Source of the DNA: Deltaproteobacteria bacterium
GTDB lineage: Bacteria; Desulfobacterota; DSM-4660; Desulfatiglandales; HGW-15
Direction of reading: 5' to 3'
DNA length: 54,370 nt
Assembly: GCA_019310525.1 (NCBI GenBank)
Contig: JAFDEE010000007.1
Span: 1-54,370, forward strand
A program made the position numbers and the translations under genes. This document shows, in pieces, positions 27,646 to 37,078 of the stretch (its first letter is position 1; each line of letters starts with the position of its first letter). The notes under the pieces were generated by a model. That model ran no database searches, had not been told where the DNA came from, and saw only the letters and a program-made list of their open reading frames with translations.

Positions 27646-28617
27646 ATGAGGAGGCATGTTTATTTCCTGTTTGCGGCCCTGTTCCTGGTCCTCTCTTCAG
27701 CGCCGGTTCATGCCAAGGGCCCCGTGAAACTCAAGATGGTCTCCTTCCTCCCCAAAGGTGACACCAACATGACCGCCTGGATGGCCTACATCAAGGATGT
27801 CAATGAGAAGGCAAAAGGGGAACTCGAGATCGTCTTTACCGGTGGCCCGGAGGCCATTCCCGGCTTCAAACAGTTCGAGGCCTTGCGAAACGGTGTCGTG
27901 GATATGATCTTCGGGTGTGAATCTTACTACGGACGGCAAGTGACTGGAGCTGCATATTCCCACCTCACCCGTCTCGACCCCATCAAGGAGCGTGAGAACG
28001 GCTATTACGATTTAAGGGTCAGTCTATTCAAAAAACACAATATTCATTACCTTGGAAGGGCTGAATTCGGCGTGTGGTTTCAAATCTTCACCAACAAGCC
28101 CGTAAAGCGGCCCCAGGAATTGGCGGGGCAGAAAATCCGCGTCTCCGCCACTTACGAACCCTTTGTAAAAAAATTGGGGGCTGTCCCTGTCACCCTTCCC
28201 GGTTCGGACATTTACACGGCGCTTGAGCGGGGCACGATAGACGGTTATGCTTGGTCCGCCCTTGGAAACGTCCAAGCGGGATGGTGTGACGTATGTCGCT
28301 ATATAATTGAGCCCAGGATTTACCAGATGAACATCGAGGGGCTTGTCAATCTCAAGACGTGGCAACGCCTTCCCGCTCGCCTCCAGAAAATCATGACCGA
28401 TTGCATGATCGCTAACGAAAGAAAATACAGCCGGGTTATGGCCGACATCGCCGAGAAAGAATTGCAGGAGATGCAGAAAAGGGGAATGAAGCTGATCAAG
28501 TTCTCTCCCGAAGATTCCCGGTGGTACGTGGACCTAGCCTACGAGGCGGGCTGGGAGGAAGTCATCAAGCAGAATCCGGAACTGGGTACCAAGCTCCGCA
28601 AATTACTCAGTCCATGA
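27646..28617 (+). CDS. TRAP solute-binding protein, DctP family
   Basis: The periplasmic receptor of a tripartite ATP-independent transporter. From ATG 27646 it has a signal peptide (RRHVYFLFAALFLVLSSAPVHA). The DctP fold follows, with FKQFEALRNGVVDMIFGC, VKRPQELAGQKIRVSATYEP and YTALERGTIDGYAW. The specificity region after the conserved strand lies near EFGVWFQIFTNKP. An upstream frame extension to 27418 is not signal-like, and GGAAAGGAG precedes ATG 27646, which was therefore used (323 residues). The small permease starts 3 bp after its stop. Confidence 0.92.
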   Translation: MRRHVYFLFAALFLVLSSAPVHAKGPVKLKMVSFLPKGDTNMTAWMAYIKDVNEKAKGELEIVFTGGPEAIPGFKQFEALRNGVVDMIFGCESYYGRQVTGAAYSHLTRLDPIKERENGYYDLRVSLFKKHNIHYLGRAEFGVWFQIFTNKPVKRPQELAGQKIRVSATYEPFVKKLGAVPVTLPGSDIYTALERGTIDGYAWSALGNVQAGWCDVCRYIIEPRIYQMNIEGLVNLKTWQRLPARLQKIMTDCMIANERKYSRVMADIAEKELQEMQKRGMKLIKFSPEDSRWYVDLAYEAGWEEVIKQNPELGTKLRKLLSP

Positions 28618-28620
28618 GGC

Positions 28621-29154
28621 GTGCGAAGAGTGGGATTCCTTTCAACCACCGACCGCATCTTTGACGTCCTGCTGAAGGTCCTTGCCTGGCTTGCGGGCAT
28701 CCTGATGATGTTCGCCCTTGCGAGCGTCAGCGTCGACGTCGTGCTGAGGTACTTTTTCAACAAACCCATAGGGTGGGTGCTCCAAATCAGCGAGTACATC
28801 CTTCTCTACATCCCTTTTCTGGCGGCAGGCTATGTCCTCAGGCAGGAAAGCCACATCCGGATCGATATCGTGCTGAACCGGGTCAACCGGAGGTTACAAA
28901 ACAAGATCAACATGATCACCTCTCTTCTCGGAGCCCTTGTCCTCCTGATTCTCGCTTATTACGGCGCCTATGTTACCTACGATTTTTATCAAAGGGGAGT
29001 ACCCACTCTAAAATACCTAAAAATCCCTGAATTCCTTGTCATCATGGTGATTCCCGTGGGTTGTTTCTTCTTCGCCGCCGAATTCGTGAGAAGGGCCTGC
29101 AAATTATACAAAGAGGGCCGTACTGGAACCCTTTCGGGAAAAAACTCGAACTGA
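28621..29154 (+). CDS. TRAP small permease, DctQ family
   Basis: A four-span membrane protein of 177 residues (LLKVLAWLAGILMMFALASV, ISEYILLYIPFLAAGYVL, a third near LLGALVLLILAYYG, and a fourth near FLVIMVIPVGCFFFAAEF). The family motif is HIRIDIVLNRVNRR. It starts at GTG 28621 just after dctP with GAGG close by; GTG 28630 is an alternative. Its last codons and stop lie inside a copy of repeat B, so the C-terminal residues KNSN may derive from that insertion. Confidence 0.9.
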   Translation: MRRVGFLSTTDRIFDVLLKVLAWLAGILMMFALASVSVDVVLRYFFNKPIGWVLQISEYILLYIPFLAAGYVLRQESHIRIDIVLNRVNRRLQNKINMITSLLGALVLLILAYYGAYVTYDFYQRGVPTLKYLKIPEFLVIMVIPVGCFFFAAEFVRRACKLYKEGRTGTLSGKNSN

Positions 29155-29207
29155 AGTCTTCGTTCGAAGGCGAGGGTTTTTCTCCCATTCCCCGAGAGGA
29201 ACAATAA
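29146..29207 (+). repeat. Copy of repeat B between dctQ and dctM
   Basis: Matches the 3' half of the copies at 38463 and 47061: tcgaactgaagtcttcg, a hairpin around gttcgaagg, then tttttctcccattcccc and ggaacaataa. In the other copies the last loop reads agtat or agaat followed by GGGACA. Here it reads cgagaGGAACA, which forms the Shine-Dalgarno of dctM, and the element ends exactly at the dctM ATG. Confidence 0.7.
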
Positions 29208-30521
29208 ATGGATTGGTGGCTCGCACTAATTCTCATGTTGGGCGTCATGGTCATCCTGATGTTATCGGGCATGCCGGTCGCCGTTTCCTTCCTCCTGGTC
29301 GATATCCTGGGGGCATTTCTTTTTCTGGGGGGGGATGCAGGCATCGTTCAATTGATCCTGAACATGATGGAAAGCCTCACCTCCTTCAGCCTTCTTCCGG
29401 TCCCCCTTTTCATACTCATGGGGGAGGTGATGTTTCATTCCCGCTTGGGCTTCAAGGCCATCGACGTCGTGGACCAGTGGATTGGGAAGGTCCCGGGGCG
29501 CCTCTCCCTTCTTGCCATTCTGGGCGGAGCCATTTTCTCCACCATGAGCGGCTCGACTATGGCCACTACTGCCATTCTGGGCTCCATGCTGGTGCCGGAC
29601 ATGCAGAAAAGGGGTTATCACAAGACCATGAGCATCGGCCCCGTCATGGGGAGCGGCGGGCTTTCGATGCTCATCCCGCCGAGCGCACTCGCCATCCTCC
29701 TTGCAGCTCTTAACCAGATATCCGTTGGGGGGCTCCTTATCGCAGGCATCCTTCCGGGTTGCCTCATCGCCTTTTTCTATGCCGCTTACGTGGTGATCCG
29801 CTGCCTGCTCCAGCCCCATCTTGCTCCGCCCTTCGAGGTTCCAAACCTTTCCTTGAGGGAAAAGTTGAAGGGCACCCTTCTCCACGTCCTGCCCCTCGGT
29901 CTCATCATCTTCCTGGTCATCGGTCTGATATTCTTGGGAATCGCCACCCCGTCCGAGGCGGCGGCCCTCGGAGCCCTTGGGACCATCCTCCTGGCTTCGG
30001 CATACGGGAAATTGGGTACCGAAACTCTGAAGAAAAGCATTATCGGAACGGTTCGGGTCACCTCCATGATGTTCATGATCATCGTCGGCTCCATGACCTT
30101 CAGCCAGATCATGGCCTTCTCGGGGGCCAGCGCAGGTCTCATTCGGGTGGTTACGGACCTGGATCTGCCGCCCATCATGATCCTGATCGCCATGCAGGTC
30201 CTCCTTCTCTTCCTGGGCTGCTTCATGGACAACCTTTCCATGGTGATGATCGCCATCCCTATCTTCCTCCCCATTGTCAATGCCCTTCATTTCGACACCC
30301 TCTGGTTCTCCCTGATCATGCTCATCAACATGGAAATGGCCAATACGACCCCGCCTTTCGGTCTCTTGCTCTTCGTCATGAAGGGAGTTGCACCGCCAGA
30401 TACCACCATGGGTGACATCTACAAGGCGGGAATTCCCTTTCTCCTTTGCGACGCCATGGTGATGGTCCTGGTGATGATTTTTCCCCAGATCGCGCTTTAT
30501 CTCCCGGGGCTCATGAAATGA
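29208..30521 (+). CDS. TRAP large permease, DctM family
   Basis: The 12-span channel subunit of the TRAP transporter, 437 residues. Typical segments are ILGGAIFSTMSGSTMATTAI, GPVMGSGGLSMLIPPSALAI, GIATPSEAAALGALG and NMEMANTTPPFGLLLFVMKG. Together with dctP and dctQ just upstream it forms a complete importer. The start codon is fixed by GAGAGGA seven bases upstream, inside repeat B. The position next to hydantoinase and CoA-ligase genes suggests it imports the substrate of that pathway. Confidence 0.93.
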   Translation: MDWWLALILMLGVMVILMLSGMPVAVSFLLVDILGAFLFLGGDAGIVQLILNMMESLTSFSLLPVPLFILMGEVMFHSRLGFKAIDVVDQWIGKVPGRLSLLAILGGAIFSTMSGSTMATTAILGSMLVPDMQKRGYHKTMSIGPVMGSGGLSMLIPPSALAILLAALNQISVGGLLIAGILPGCLIAFFYAAYVVIRCLLQPHLAPPFEVPNLSLREKLKGTLLHVLPLGLIIFLVIGLIFLGIATPSEAAALGALGTILLASAYGKLGTETLKKSIIGTVRVTSMMFMIIVGSMTFSQIMAFSGASAGLIRVVTDLDLPPIMILIAMQVLLLFLGCFMDNLSMVMIAIPIFLPIVNALHFDTLWFSLIMLINMEMANTTPPFGLLLFVMKGVAPPDTTMGDIYKAGIPFLLCDAMVMVLVMIFPQIALYLPGLMK

Positions 30522-30749
30522 TCCGAAATCCCGCATCGATGAATTCCTCTGTAGGCGGTGGTGAAACGAGCCTCTTGTTTCGGGGGAAAGGCCCGGGGCC
30601 TGTTCTCCGCTACGAGAGACCTGTTGGTTCCTTCAGGGAGAGGCCCCGGCGGGGCCCTTACCGCTTTCCCGGTCTTCCGGATACCTTGAAAAACACGACA
30701 TCTTCGGACTTTGAATTATCTCGGATTCTGACCTCAAGGAGCGAGAAAC

Positions 30750-32825
30750 ATGACTTTTAAAATCGGAGTGGACGTCGGAGGGACCTTCACGGATTTTCTG
30801 CTCGTGGATCCCGAGGGAAACGCGGAAATCTACAAGGTCCTTTCCACCCCGGACGATCCGGCCACAGCGGTGATGTCTGGATTCGCCGAGATGGCCGAAG
30901 GAAAAGGCCTGAGTCTTTCATCTTTTTTGAAGGATGTAGGCATCATTGTTCACGGCACCACGGTAACGACCAATGCCGTTCTCACGGGAAAGGTGGCCAA
31001 AACGGGACTTCTGACGACCAAGGGTTTCAGGGACGCCCTCCAGATGCGGCGGGGGATAAGGGAGGAACTTTACAACAACAAATACCTCCCTCCTCCACCC
31101 GTCGTACCCAGGTATCTGCGCATCCCGGTTGAGGAACGTGTTGATTATTCCGGGAAAATCGTGAAACAGGTTCTCCTTCAAGACGTTGAAAAGGGGATCG
31201 AAATTTTCAAAAAAGAGGGAGTCGAGGCCATAGCGATCTGCTTCATGCACGCCTATGCAAATCCCTGGAACGAACATCGGGCCGCGGAAGTGGTCCGCCA
31301 AGGCCTTCCCGAAACCTACCTCTCGGTTTCATCACAGATCCTGCCCCAGATCAGGTTTTACGATAGGGTAAGCACCACAGTCCTCAATTCCGCAGTGGGA
31401 CCCCTCCTGAGAAATTACCTTACGGCCCTGACCGGCAGGCTTAAAAATGAAGATTTTTCAGGGATCCTGCTCATTATGCAGTCCAACGGCGGAGTCACTT
31501 CTCCAGAGACGGTGGTGGATTTGGCCGCCAGTACCCTGCTCTCGGGACCCGCCGCCGCCCCCATAGCAGGAGCCGCCTACGCCGGTCTTCACGGCGAGGA
31601 GAATTTCATCACCATCGACATGGGTGGAACCAGTTTCGATGCCGCACTCGTAAAGGATTCAAAGCCCATGGTCACGACCAACGGAAAGGTCAATCGGCAT
31701 GCCCTGGCCTTACCCATGATGGAGATCAACACCATCGGGGCGGGAGGGGGGAGTATCGCCTGGATCGACGAAGGGGGTCTCCTCCGAATGGGGCCTCAAA
31801 GCGCCGGAGCGCGGCCCGGTCCGGCCTGTTACGGGCTGGGGGGATCGGAGCCCACATGCAGCGACGCCAACCTGCTGCTGGGGTACCTGAACGAAGAGTA
31901 TTTCGCGGGTGGAAAAATGAGGCTGGATACACCGGCGGCGGAACGGGCCATCCGCAACAAAATCGCCGATCCCCTGGGCATGAGCGTGGAGGAGGCCGCC
32001 TACGGCATGTTCCATATCATGAACGTGAACATGGCCTCTGCCATTAGGGAAATTTCCGTGCAAAGGGGTTACGATCCAAGGGAGTTTCTCCTGGTGTGCG
32101 CCGGCGGAGCCGGCCCGATCCACGCGGCCATGATTGCAATGGAGCTGGAAATTCCAAGGATCCTTATCCCTAAGGAATCCTCTATTTTCTGTGCCGCGGG
32201 GATGCTTCTCTCCGACCTCAAGCACGACTTCGTAGGGACCTATCACGTGGTCCTCTCGGAGGAGACGATCGATCGGACCAGGTTCCTGTCCCTGTTTGAA
32301 AAACTCCAAAAGGAGGGGGAGGAGGTCCTTTCAAGGGAAGACATCCCAGCGCCGGACCGCGCATATCGCTATTCCCTTGACCTCAGGTATGTCGGGCAAT
32401 ACCACGAAGTTAATGTCGCCATACCCCGTGAGGAGCTCCAAAAACTCCGCCTGGAGGACATCAAAGAACGCTTTCACCAGGCCCATGACCGGCTCTACGG
32501 TTACTCTCTGAAGGGAGAGGGCAGAGACATCGAGATGGTAAACCTAAGGATGACGGCCATCGGCACCACCCAGAAACCGCACTTCAAGAAAGAGGCTTAC
32601 CGTGGCAAGGACCCAAGGAGTTGCTTACGTGGAAGAAGGCGGGTCTTTGTGCCATCGGAGAGGGATTTCCTGAGTGTCGAGGTTTACGACGGAGATCGGA
32701 TGGGGTACGGCCACCATCTCAAGGGCCCGGCCGTCATCGAACAGGTGAACACGACCATTTTCGTCCCCCCGCAATGGGAGATCGAATGTGACGAGTACGG
32801 CAGTTACCTTTTGACCCTCGTATGA
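30750..32825 (+). CDS. hyuA: Hydantoinase/oxoprolinase/ketone-carboxylase A subunit
   Basis: The ATP-using subunit of the hydantoinase-oxoprolinase family, 691 residues. It has the N-terminal phosphate loop GVDVGGTFTDFLLV, THGTT-like VHGTTVTTNAVLTGK, the second ATP motif DMGGTSFDAALV, and NTIGAGGGSIAWID. In the family this subunit phosphorylates an amide or ketone oxygen so that the B subunit can hydrolyse or carboxylate it. ATG 30750 follows AAGGAGCGAG. hyuB follows after 19 bp. Relatives include 5-oxoprolinase, N-methylhydantoinase, and acetone and acetophenone carboxylases. The sequence alone does not choose between amide opening and ketone carboxylation. Confidence 0.9.
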   Translation: MTFKIGVDVGGTFTDFLLVDPEGNAEIYKVLSTPDDPATAVMSGFAEMAEGKGLSLSSFLKDVGIIVHGTTVTTNAVLTGKVAKTGLLTTKGFRDALQMRRGIREELYNNKYLPPPPVVPRYLRIPVEERVDYSGKIVKQVLLQDVEKGIEIFKKEGVEAIAICFMHAYANPWNEHRAAEVVRQGLPETYLSVSSQILPQIRFYDRVSTTVLNSAVGPLLRNYLTALTGRLKNEDFSGILLIMQSNGGVTSPETVVDLAASTLLSGPAAAPIAGAAYAGLHGEENFITIDMGGTSFDAALVKDSKPMVTTNGKVNRHALALPMMEINTIGAGGGSIAWIDEGGLLRMGPQSAGARPGPACYGLGGSEPTCSDANLLLGYLNEEYFAGGKMRLDTPAAERAIRNKIADPLGMSVEEAAYGMFHIMNVNMASAIREISVQRGYDPREFLLVCAGGAGPIHAAMIAMELEIPRILIPKESSIFCAAGMLLSDLKHDFVGTYHVVLSEETIDRTRFLSLFEKLQKEGEEVLSREDIPAPDRAYRYSLDLRYVGQYHEVNVAIPREELQKLRLEDIKERFHQAHDRLYGYSLKGEGRDIEMVNLRMTAIGTTQKPHFKKEAYRGKDPRSCLRGRRRVFVPSERDFLSVEVYDGDRMGYGHHLKGPAVIEQVNTTIFVPPQWEIECDEYGSYLLTLV

Positions 32826-32844
32826 GGCGGTTTGGAGGAAACCC

Positions 32845-34593
32845 ATGGCCAAAAAGATCGATCCAATTCTCGCATCGGTTCTCCAGCGAAGACTCAAGTC
32901 AATCACGGAAGAGATGGGCCTTACCCTGCTGAGGACCACACGTTCCCCCATATTGAACGAAGCCCGGGATTTTGTCACCGGTCTCTACGACCCAAAAGGC
33001 AGGATGCTGGAGCAGACGGAGTACATCCCGGTTCTCGCCTTCGCCATCCAGCCCGCCTGCCAGCACATTGTCGATTATTTCGGAGAAGACATCCATCCCG
33101 GCGATGTCATACTCCACAACGACGTCTTCACCGGAGGAAACCAAAACGCGGACGTGGCGGTCTTCAAGCCCATTTTTCACGGGGACATTCTGGTGGCATG
33201 GGCCGCCTGCAAGGGTCACCAGGCTGACATCGGAGGAGCGGTTGCCGGGGGGTACAACCCGGAGGCACGGGAGGTCTGGCAGGAGGCCCTCCGGATCACC
33301 CCCGTCAAGATTTATGACGGGGGGATCTTCCGAAAGGACGTATGGGACCTGATCTTCGCCAACATCCGGTACGACATCGTGGCCGAGGACATCAAGGCCC
33401 AGATGGGAGGCTGCGTGGTCGGGGAGCGCGGTGTCAAGGCCCTCCTGGAAAGGTACGGCATTGAGACCTTCAACCATCACGTCGAATACCTCTTCGATGT
33501 CACGGAAAGAATGGTCCGAAGCGAAATCCGCGCCATACCGGACGGAACCTACCACGGGGAAAGCATCGTGTTCTATGACGGAATCCACGAAGATTCCAGG
33601 ATGAAAATCAACCTAAACGTTACGGTTGAGGGGGACGGGATCACCTTCGACTTCACCGGGTCCTCACCCCAGACCGAAGGGTTCGTCAACGCCCCATACG
33701 CGGCCACGGCGTCCGCCGTACTTCTCACCTTTCTCATGCTCATCAATCCCGATATCCCACACAACGACGGGATCCTTCGCCCCATCAAGATCATCAACCC
33801 CGAAGGCTCCTTTCTCAATGCCCGGTTTCCCGCAGCCACCACCTTCGGCAACAGCATCACGGGCCCCAACGCGGACGCCATTTTAAAGGCCATGTCCCAG
33901 GCCCTTCCCAAGCGTGTCACCGCCGGGTGGAACCGATTCCTGGGATTCACCTTGACGGGCATGGACCCCAGAAAAAACAGGCATTATGTGGACATCCTTT
34001 TTCTCGCCCTGAAGGGAGGATCGGGTGCGACGTGGATGGCAGACGGTTACGATCACATCGGGCTCATCAACTGCGCCGGGGGCATCCTCGCCCAGGATTA
34101 TGAAATGTTCGAAGTTCACGATCCCCATATCCTCATCAAGCACGAGTACCTGCCTGACTCGGCCGGGGCCGGCCGATGGAGGGGTGGACTGGGGGTGGAG
34201 ACGGAATTCATTATCCAGGGCGAAAATGTTACGGGGATCGCCTTTGGAGACGGTATCGAGGAAGAGGCCCGGGCCTTCGGTTTTTTCGGGGGCAAGGCGG
34301 GGAGCCTTAACAGGATCGAGTTGCGTTACCCCGATGGAACCGTAAAGGTGCCCAAATCAAAGGAGATCATCCGCGATATCCCGAAGGGAACCGTTTTCTA
34401 TGAAATGGCCGGAGGAGGGGGCGGATACGGTGACCCCCGTGAAAGACCCGTTGAAAGGGTCCTGGAAGACGTTCGGAACGGGGTCGTCTCCCCCAGGAGC
34501 GCCCGGGACGATTACGGTGTCGTCGTAGACGCCGAAACACTGAGAGTGGACGAGGCTGCCACTAAAAGATTGCGGGGAGAATCACATGAATGA
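32845..34593 (+). CDS. hyuB: Hydantoinase/oxoprolinase/ketone-carboxylase B subunit
   Basis: The partner of HyuA, 582 residues. Family markers are the N-terminal EEMGLTLLRTTRSPILNEAR, DVILHNDVFTGG, CKGHQADIGGAVAGGYNPEA, GFVNAPYAATASAVLL and the C-terminal glycine loop EMAGGGGGYGDPRERP. The start has TTGGAGGA upstream. Its last 8 bases overlap the VOC gene, so the two are coupled. No gene like the small third subunit of acetone carboxylase is found in the block. Hydrolysis or carboxylation of a compound brought in by the TRAP system is inferred. Confidence 0.9.
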   Translation: MAKKIDPILASVLQRRLKSITEEMGLTLLRTTRSPILNEARDFVTGLYDPKGRMLEQTEYIPVLAFAIQPACQHIVDYFGEDIHPGDVILHNDVFTGGNQNADVAVFKPIFHGDILVAWAACKGHQADIGGAVAGGYNPEAREVWQEALRITPVKIYDGGIFRKDVWDLIFANIRYDIVAEDIKAQMGGCVVGERGVKALLERYGIETFNHHVEYLFDVTERMVRSEIRAIPDGTYHGESIVFYDGIHEDSRMKINLNVTVEGDGITFDFTGSSPQTEGFVNAPYAATASAVLLTFLMLINPDIPHNDGILRPIKIINPEGSFLNARFPAATTFGNSITGPNADAILKAMSQALPKRVTAGWNRFLGFTLTGMDPRKNRHYVDILFLALKGGSGATWMADGYDHIGLINCAGGILAQDYEMFEVHDPHILIKHEYLPDSAGAGRWRGGLGVETEFIIQGENVTGIAFGDGIEEEARAFGFFGGKAGSLNRIELRYPDGTVKVPKSKEIIRDIPKGTVFYEMAGGGGGYGDPRERPVERVLEDVRNGVVSPRSARDDYGVVVDAETLRVDEAATKRLRGESHE

Positions 34594-34990
34594 ACCCTAT
34601 GTGGATCACATCGGCATCATTGTAGAAAACCTGGAGGAAGCCCTGAGATTGTTTGAGGAGATCTTCAATCTGAAGGCTACGAAAGTCGTGGATATGGCCG
34701 AAGTGGGGTTGAGGGTCGCCACCCTGAAGGCGAGTAACATCGACCTGGAGTTGATTCAGTATCTGGAGGAGAAAGAGGGGATCGCCCGCAAGGCCATGGG
34801 GGTCCGGAAGGGCATCAACCATATTTCTTTCAGGGTAAAGGACGTTGTCACCTCGCTCGTAGAACTTAAAGGGAAAGGCCCGGAAGTGACGGAGGGTTTC
34901 CCCAGGCAGGGAAGCCATGGGCCGGTGGCCTTTTTTCGCCCTGAGACCACCCAAGGAATTCTGCTTGAAATCTGCGAGGGTGACGGCTGA
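34586..34990 (+). CDS. VOC-superfamily protein (methylmalonyl-CoA epimerase-like)
   Basis: A 134-residue metalloprotein of the vicinal-oxygen-chelate fold. The paired beta-alpha-beta modules show the metal ligands: His8 (VDHIGIIVEN), Glu (IDLELIQYLEE), His (GINHISFRVKD) and Glu (ILLEICEGDG). The length and ligand order match methylmalonyl-CoA epimerases and related lyases. Sitting between HyuB and a CoA ligase, it may epimerise or isomerise an intermediate. Its start overlaps hyuB by 8 bp and has GGGGAG upstream. Confidence 0.82.
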   Translation: MNEPYVDHIGIIVENLEEALRLFEEIFNLKATKVVDMAEVGLRVATLKASNIDLELIQYLEEKEGIARKAMGVRKGINHISFRVKDVVTSLVELKGKGPEVTEGFPRQGSHGPVAFFRPETTQGILLEICEGDG

Positions 34991-35086
34991 ACCGAAGGAC
35001 GGCTCCCCATACGGAAGTCATCAATCCCGGATACGCTAGTGTGGAAACCGGGCCATGACATGCCAATTCATTCCAGGGAGGGAAAC

Positions 35087-36460
35087 ATGACGAATCTTTC
35101 GCAAAGAAGACTCTGGAACGAGAGGATAGAAACGCTCTCACGAGACGAGATCAGGGCCCTGCAACTGAAAAGACTCAAGGAGCAGGTTCGTTACAACTAT
35201 GATCGCTCTCCCTTTTACAGGGCAAAATTCGATCAGGTAGGTGCAAGGCCTGAAGACATCCAAAGCTTCGAGGATTTCACTAAGATTCCCGTCATGACCA
35301 AGGATGAACACAGGAGGATCCAGGAAGAATCCATAGAAAGGTACGGAAACCCTTATGCCCTCTTGGCCTGCGCCCCGAAAGAGAAGATCATAAGGATCAA
35401 CTCCACTTCCGGCACCACTGGGATGCCTACCCTCTATACCCTGACCCGCCACGATGTGGAGATCGTCAACGAGATGCATGCCAGGAAATACTGGCGGGCA
35501 GGTATCCGGCCGGGAGACGTGATGCTCCAGGCCCTCTCCCTCAGCATGTTCACCGGAGGACTTCCCCTGTCCCAGGGAATTATGCACATGGGGGCCTGCG
35601 TGGTTCCCGTGGGAATCGAGGGCGGAACCAAGAGGGTGCTGGAATTCCTGAGGCTCACCTCCCCGGTGGCAATCATCGCAACACCTTCCTTCGGCCAGTA
35701 CCTCATTGAGAAATGCCCCCGGCTTACGGGGAAACCCGCAACGGAACTCGGCCTCAGGTGGTTTTTCTGCGCCGGGGAACCTGGAGGGGGAAACCCGGAA
35801 GTCCGGAAAGTTTTGGCGGAGGGCTTCGGGGCCAAGGTGTTCGACCACACCGGCGGAGGACACGCCTTTCACGGCATTTCCTGTGACGAACCTCCCGAAC
35901 GATTCAGCGGAATGCATTTCGTCTCCGAAGACCACTGTCTGCTGGAACTCGTGGACCCGGGCACCAAGGAACCCGTAAAAATCGAGGATGGGGCTGTAGG
36001 GGAAATGGTCTTCACATTCCTCGACTGGGAGGGAGGCCCTTTCATGCGCTATGCCCTCGGGGACATGCTCCAGGTCTTTACGAAGCCTTGTACCTGTGGG
36101 ATGCCAGGCATTCGGTTCAAGATCATCGGGAGGGCCGACGACATGCTCATAGTAAAGGGGGTCAACGTATACCCCGAGGCAATCCGAACCGCCGTCCTCA
36201 AGTTCACTCCACGCGTCACGGGGTTCTTCCGGATCCTTCTCGATAAGCCTGGTCCCCTTGTCCCACCCCCCTTGAATATCAGGATCGAGTACGGTCCGGG
36301 AGTGAAGGAGACGGACCTTTCCGAGCTCGAGGAACAAATGGTCCGCTACTTCAAGGAAGAGATAAGAATCACTCCCCGATTCCAATGGGTTCCTCCTGAA
36401 ACCCTCCCCAGGGAGAAGAAAAAAACCCGATACGTCGAAGTCCTCGGGGAAAATGACTGA
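35087..36460 (+). CDS. Phenylacetate-CoA ligase-family (PaaK-like) AMP-forming enzyme
   Basis: An ATP-dependent acyl-CoA ligase of 457 residues. The adenylation loop is STSGTTGMPTLYTLTRHD. Later motifs are FFCAGEPGGGNPEV, DHTGGGHAFHG and the hinge/C-terminal region IIGRADDMLIVKGVNVYPEA. PaaK-type ligases activate aromatic or small carboxylic acids to CoA thioesters. ATG 35087 (GGGAGG seven bases before) was chosen over the open frame from 35039. Its stop overlaps the next gene's ATG. In this block it would activate the acid released by HyuAB. Confidence 0.9.
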   Translation: MTNLSQRRLWNERIETLSRDEIRALQLKRLKEQVRYNYDRSPFYRAKFDQVGARPEDIQSFEDFTKIPVMTKDEHRRIQEESIERYGNPYALLACAPKEKIIRINSTSGTTGMPTLYTLTRHDVEIVNEMHARKYWRAGIRPGDVMLQALSLSMFTGGLPLSQGIMHMGACVVPVGIEGGTKRVLEFLRLTSPVAIIATPSFGQYLIEKCPRLTGKPATELGLRWFFCAGEPGGGNPEVRKVLAEGFGAKVFDHTGGGHAFHGISCDEPPERFSGMHFVSEDHCLLELVDPGTKEPVKIEDGAVGEMVFTFLDWEGGPFMRYALGDMLQVFTKPCTCGMPGIRFKIIGRADDMLIVKGVNVYPEAIRTAVLKFTPRVTGFFRILLDKPGPLVPPPLNIRIEYGPGVKETDLSELEEQMVRYFKEEIRITPRFQWVPPETLPREKKKTRYVEVLGEND

Positions 36461-36962
36461 CTGCGAGGCAGATTTCATGCAGAGGGAAGACATTCTTAAA
36501 GGCATAAAGATCCTCATCGTCGATGACGAGCCCGATATCCTTCGAACGCTTCAGGAGGTGCTCGATTCATCCATCCTGGACCCTGCGACAGATTTTGAAG
36601 CGGCAAAGGATCTTCTCGAAAAAAACACTTATGATGCCGCCATCCTTGATATTATGGGAGTCAGGGGGTATGAGCTCCTGGCTCTGACGAGGAAAAAAGG
36701 AATCCCCACCCTGATGCTGACGGCACATGCCCTCAGTCCGGAAAATCTGGTCGCCTCTCTCAAGAAGGGAGCGAACGCCTATATCCCCAAGGACAAGATT
36801 GCCGACATCCGCATGTTCTTGGAGGACGTCCTGGAAGATCGGGGGAAGGGTCACAAGAAGCTGGGAAGGTGGTTTTCCAGGCTGGAACCATTTTTTGAAG
36901 AAAAATTCGGTGCCTACTGGAAAGAGAAATCCGATCCCGAGTTCTGGAAGAAGTATTACTGA
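36453..36962 (+). CDS. Stand-alone response-regulator receiver protein
   Basis: One receiver domain (ILIVDDEPDILRTL, phosphoacceptor Asp in AAILDIMGVRG, Thr in LMLTAHA, Lys in YIPKDK) with about 45 further residues (GRWFSRLEPFFEEKFGAYW ... EFWKKYY) and no DNA-binding or enzymatic output domain. It begins at ATG 36453, overlapping the ligase stop; ATG 36477 is an alternative. A single receiver inside a catabolic operon is unusual. It may act by binding a partner, perhaps through the aromatic tail. No cognate kinase is adjacent; the hybrid kinase at 130 is too distant to link. Confidence 0.85.
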   Translation: MTDCEADFMQREDILKGIKILIVDDEPDILRTLQEVLDSSILDPATDFEAAKDLLEKNTYDAAILDIMGVRGYELLALTRKKGIPTLMLTAHALSPENLVASLKKGANAYIPKDKIADIRMFLEDVLEDRGKGHKKLGRWFSRLEPFFEEKFGAYWKEKSDPEFWKKYY

Positions 36963-37078
36963 CGACTTCAATCCCGGGAAAACCCGCTCGATGCAGTCTC
37001 CGTCATTCATCGTTCCCTCTTCGAATCGGGCGGATTTCCGAGATCCCAACCCGTTAACGGCCGGAGGAGGTTGGTATC

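Noticed and set aside
29262-30536. 424-codon open frame on the minus strand
   Set aside because: Antisense to dctM. Its His/Asp/Gly-rich composition is the mirror of hydrophobic codons.
35138-36517. 459-codon open frame on the minus strand
   Set aside because: Antisense shadow of the CoA-ligase gene, a usual effect of high GC in the third codon position.
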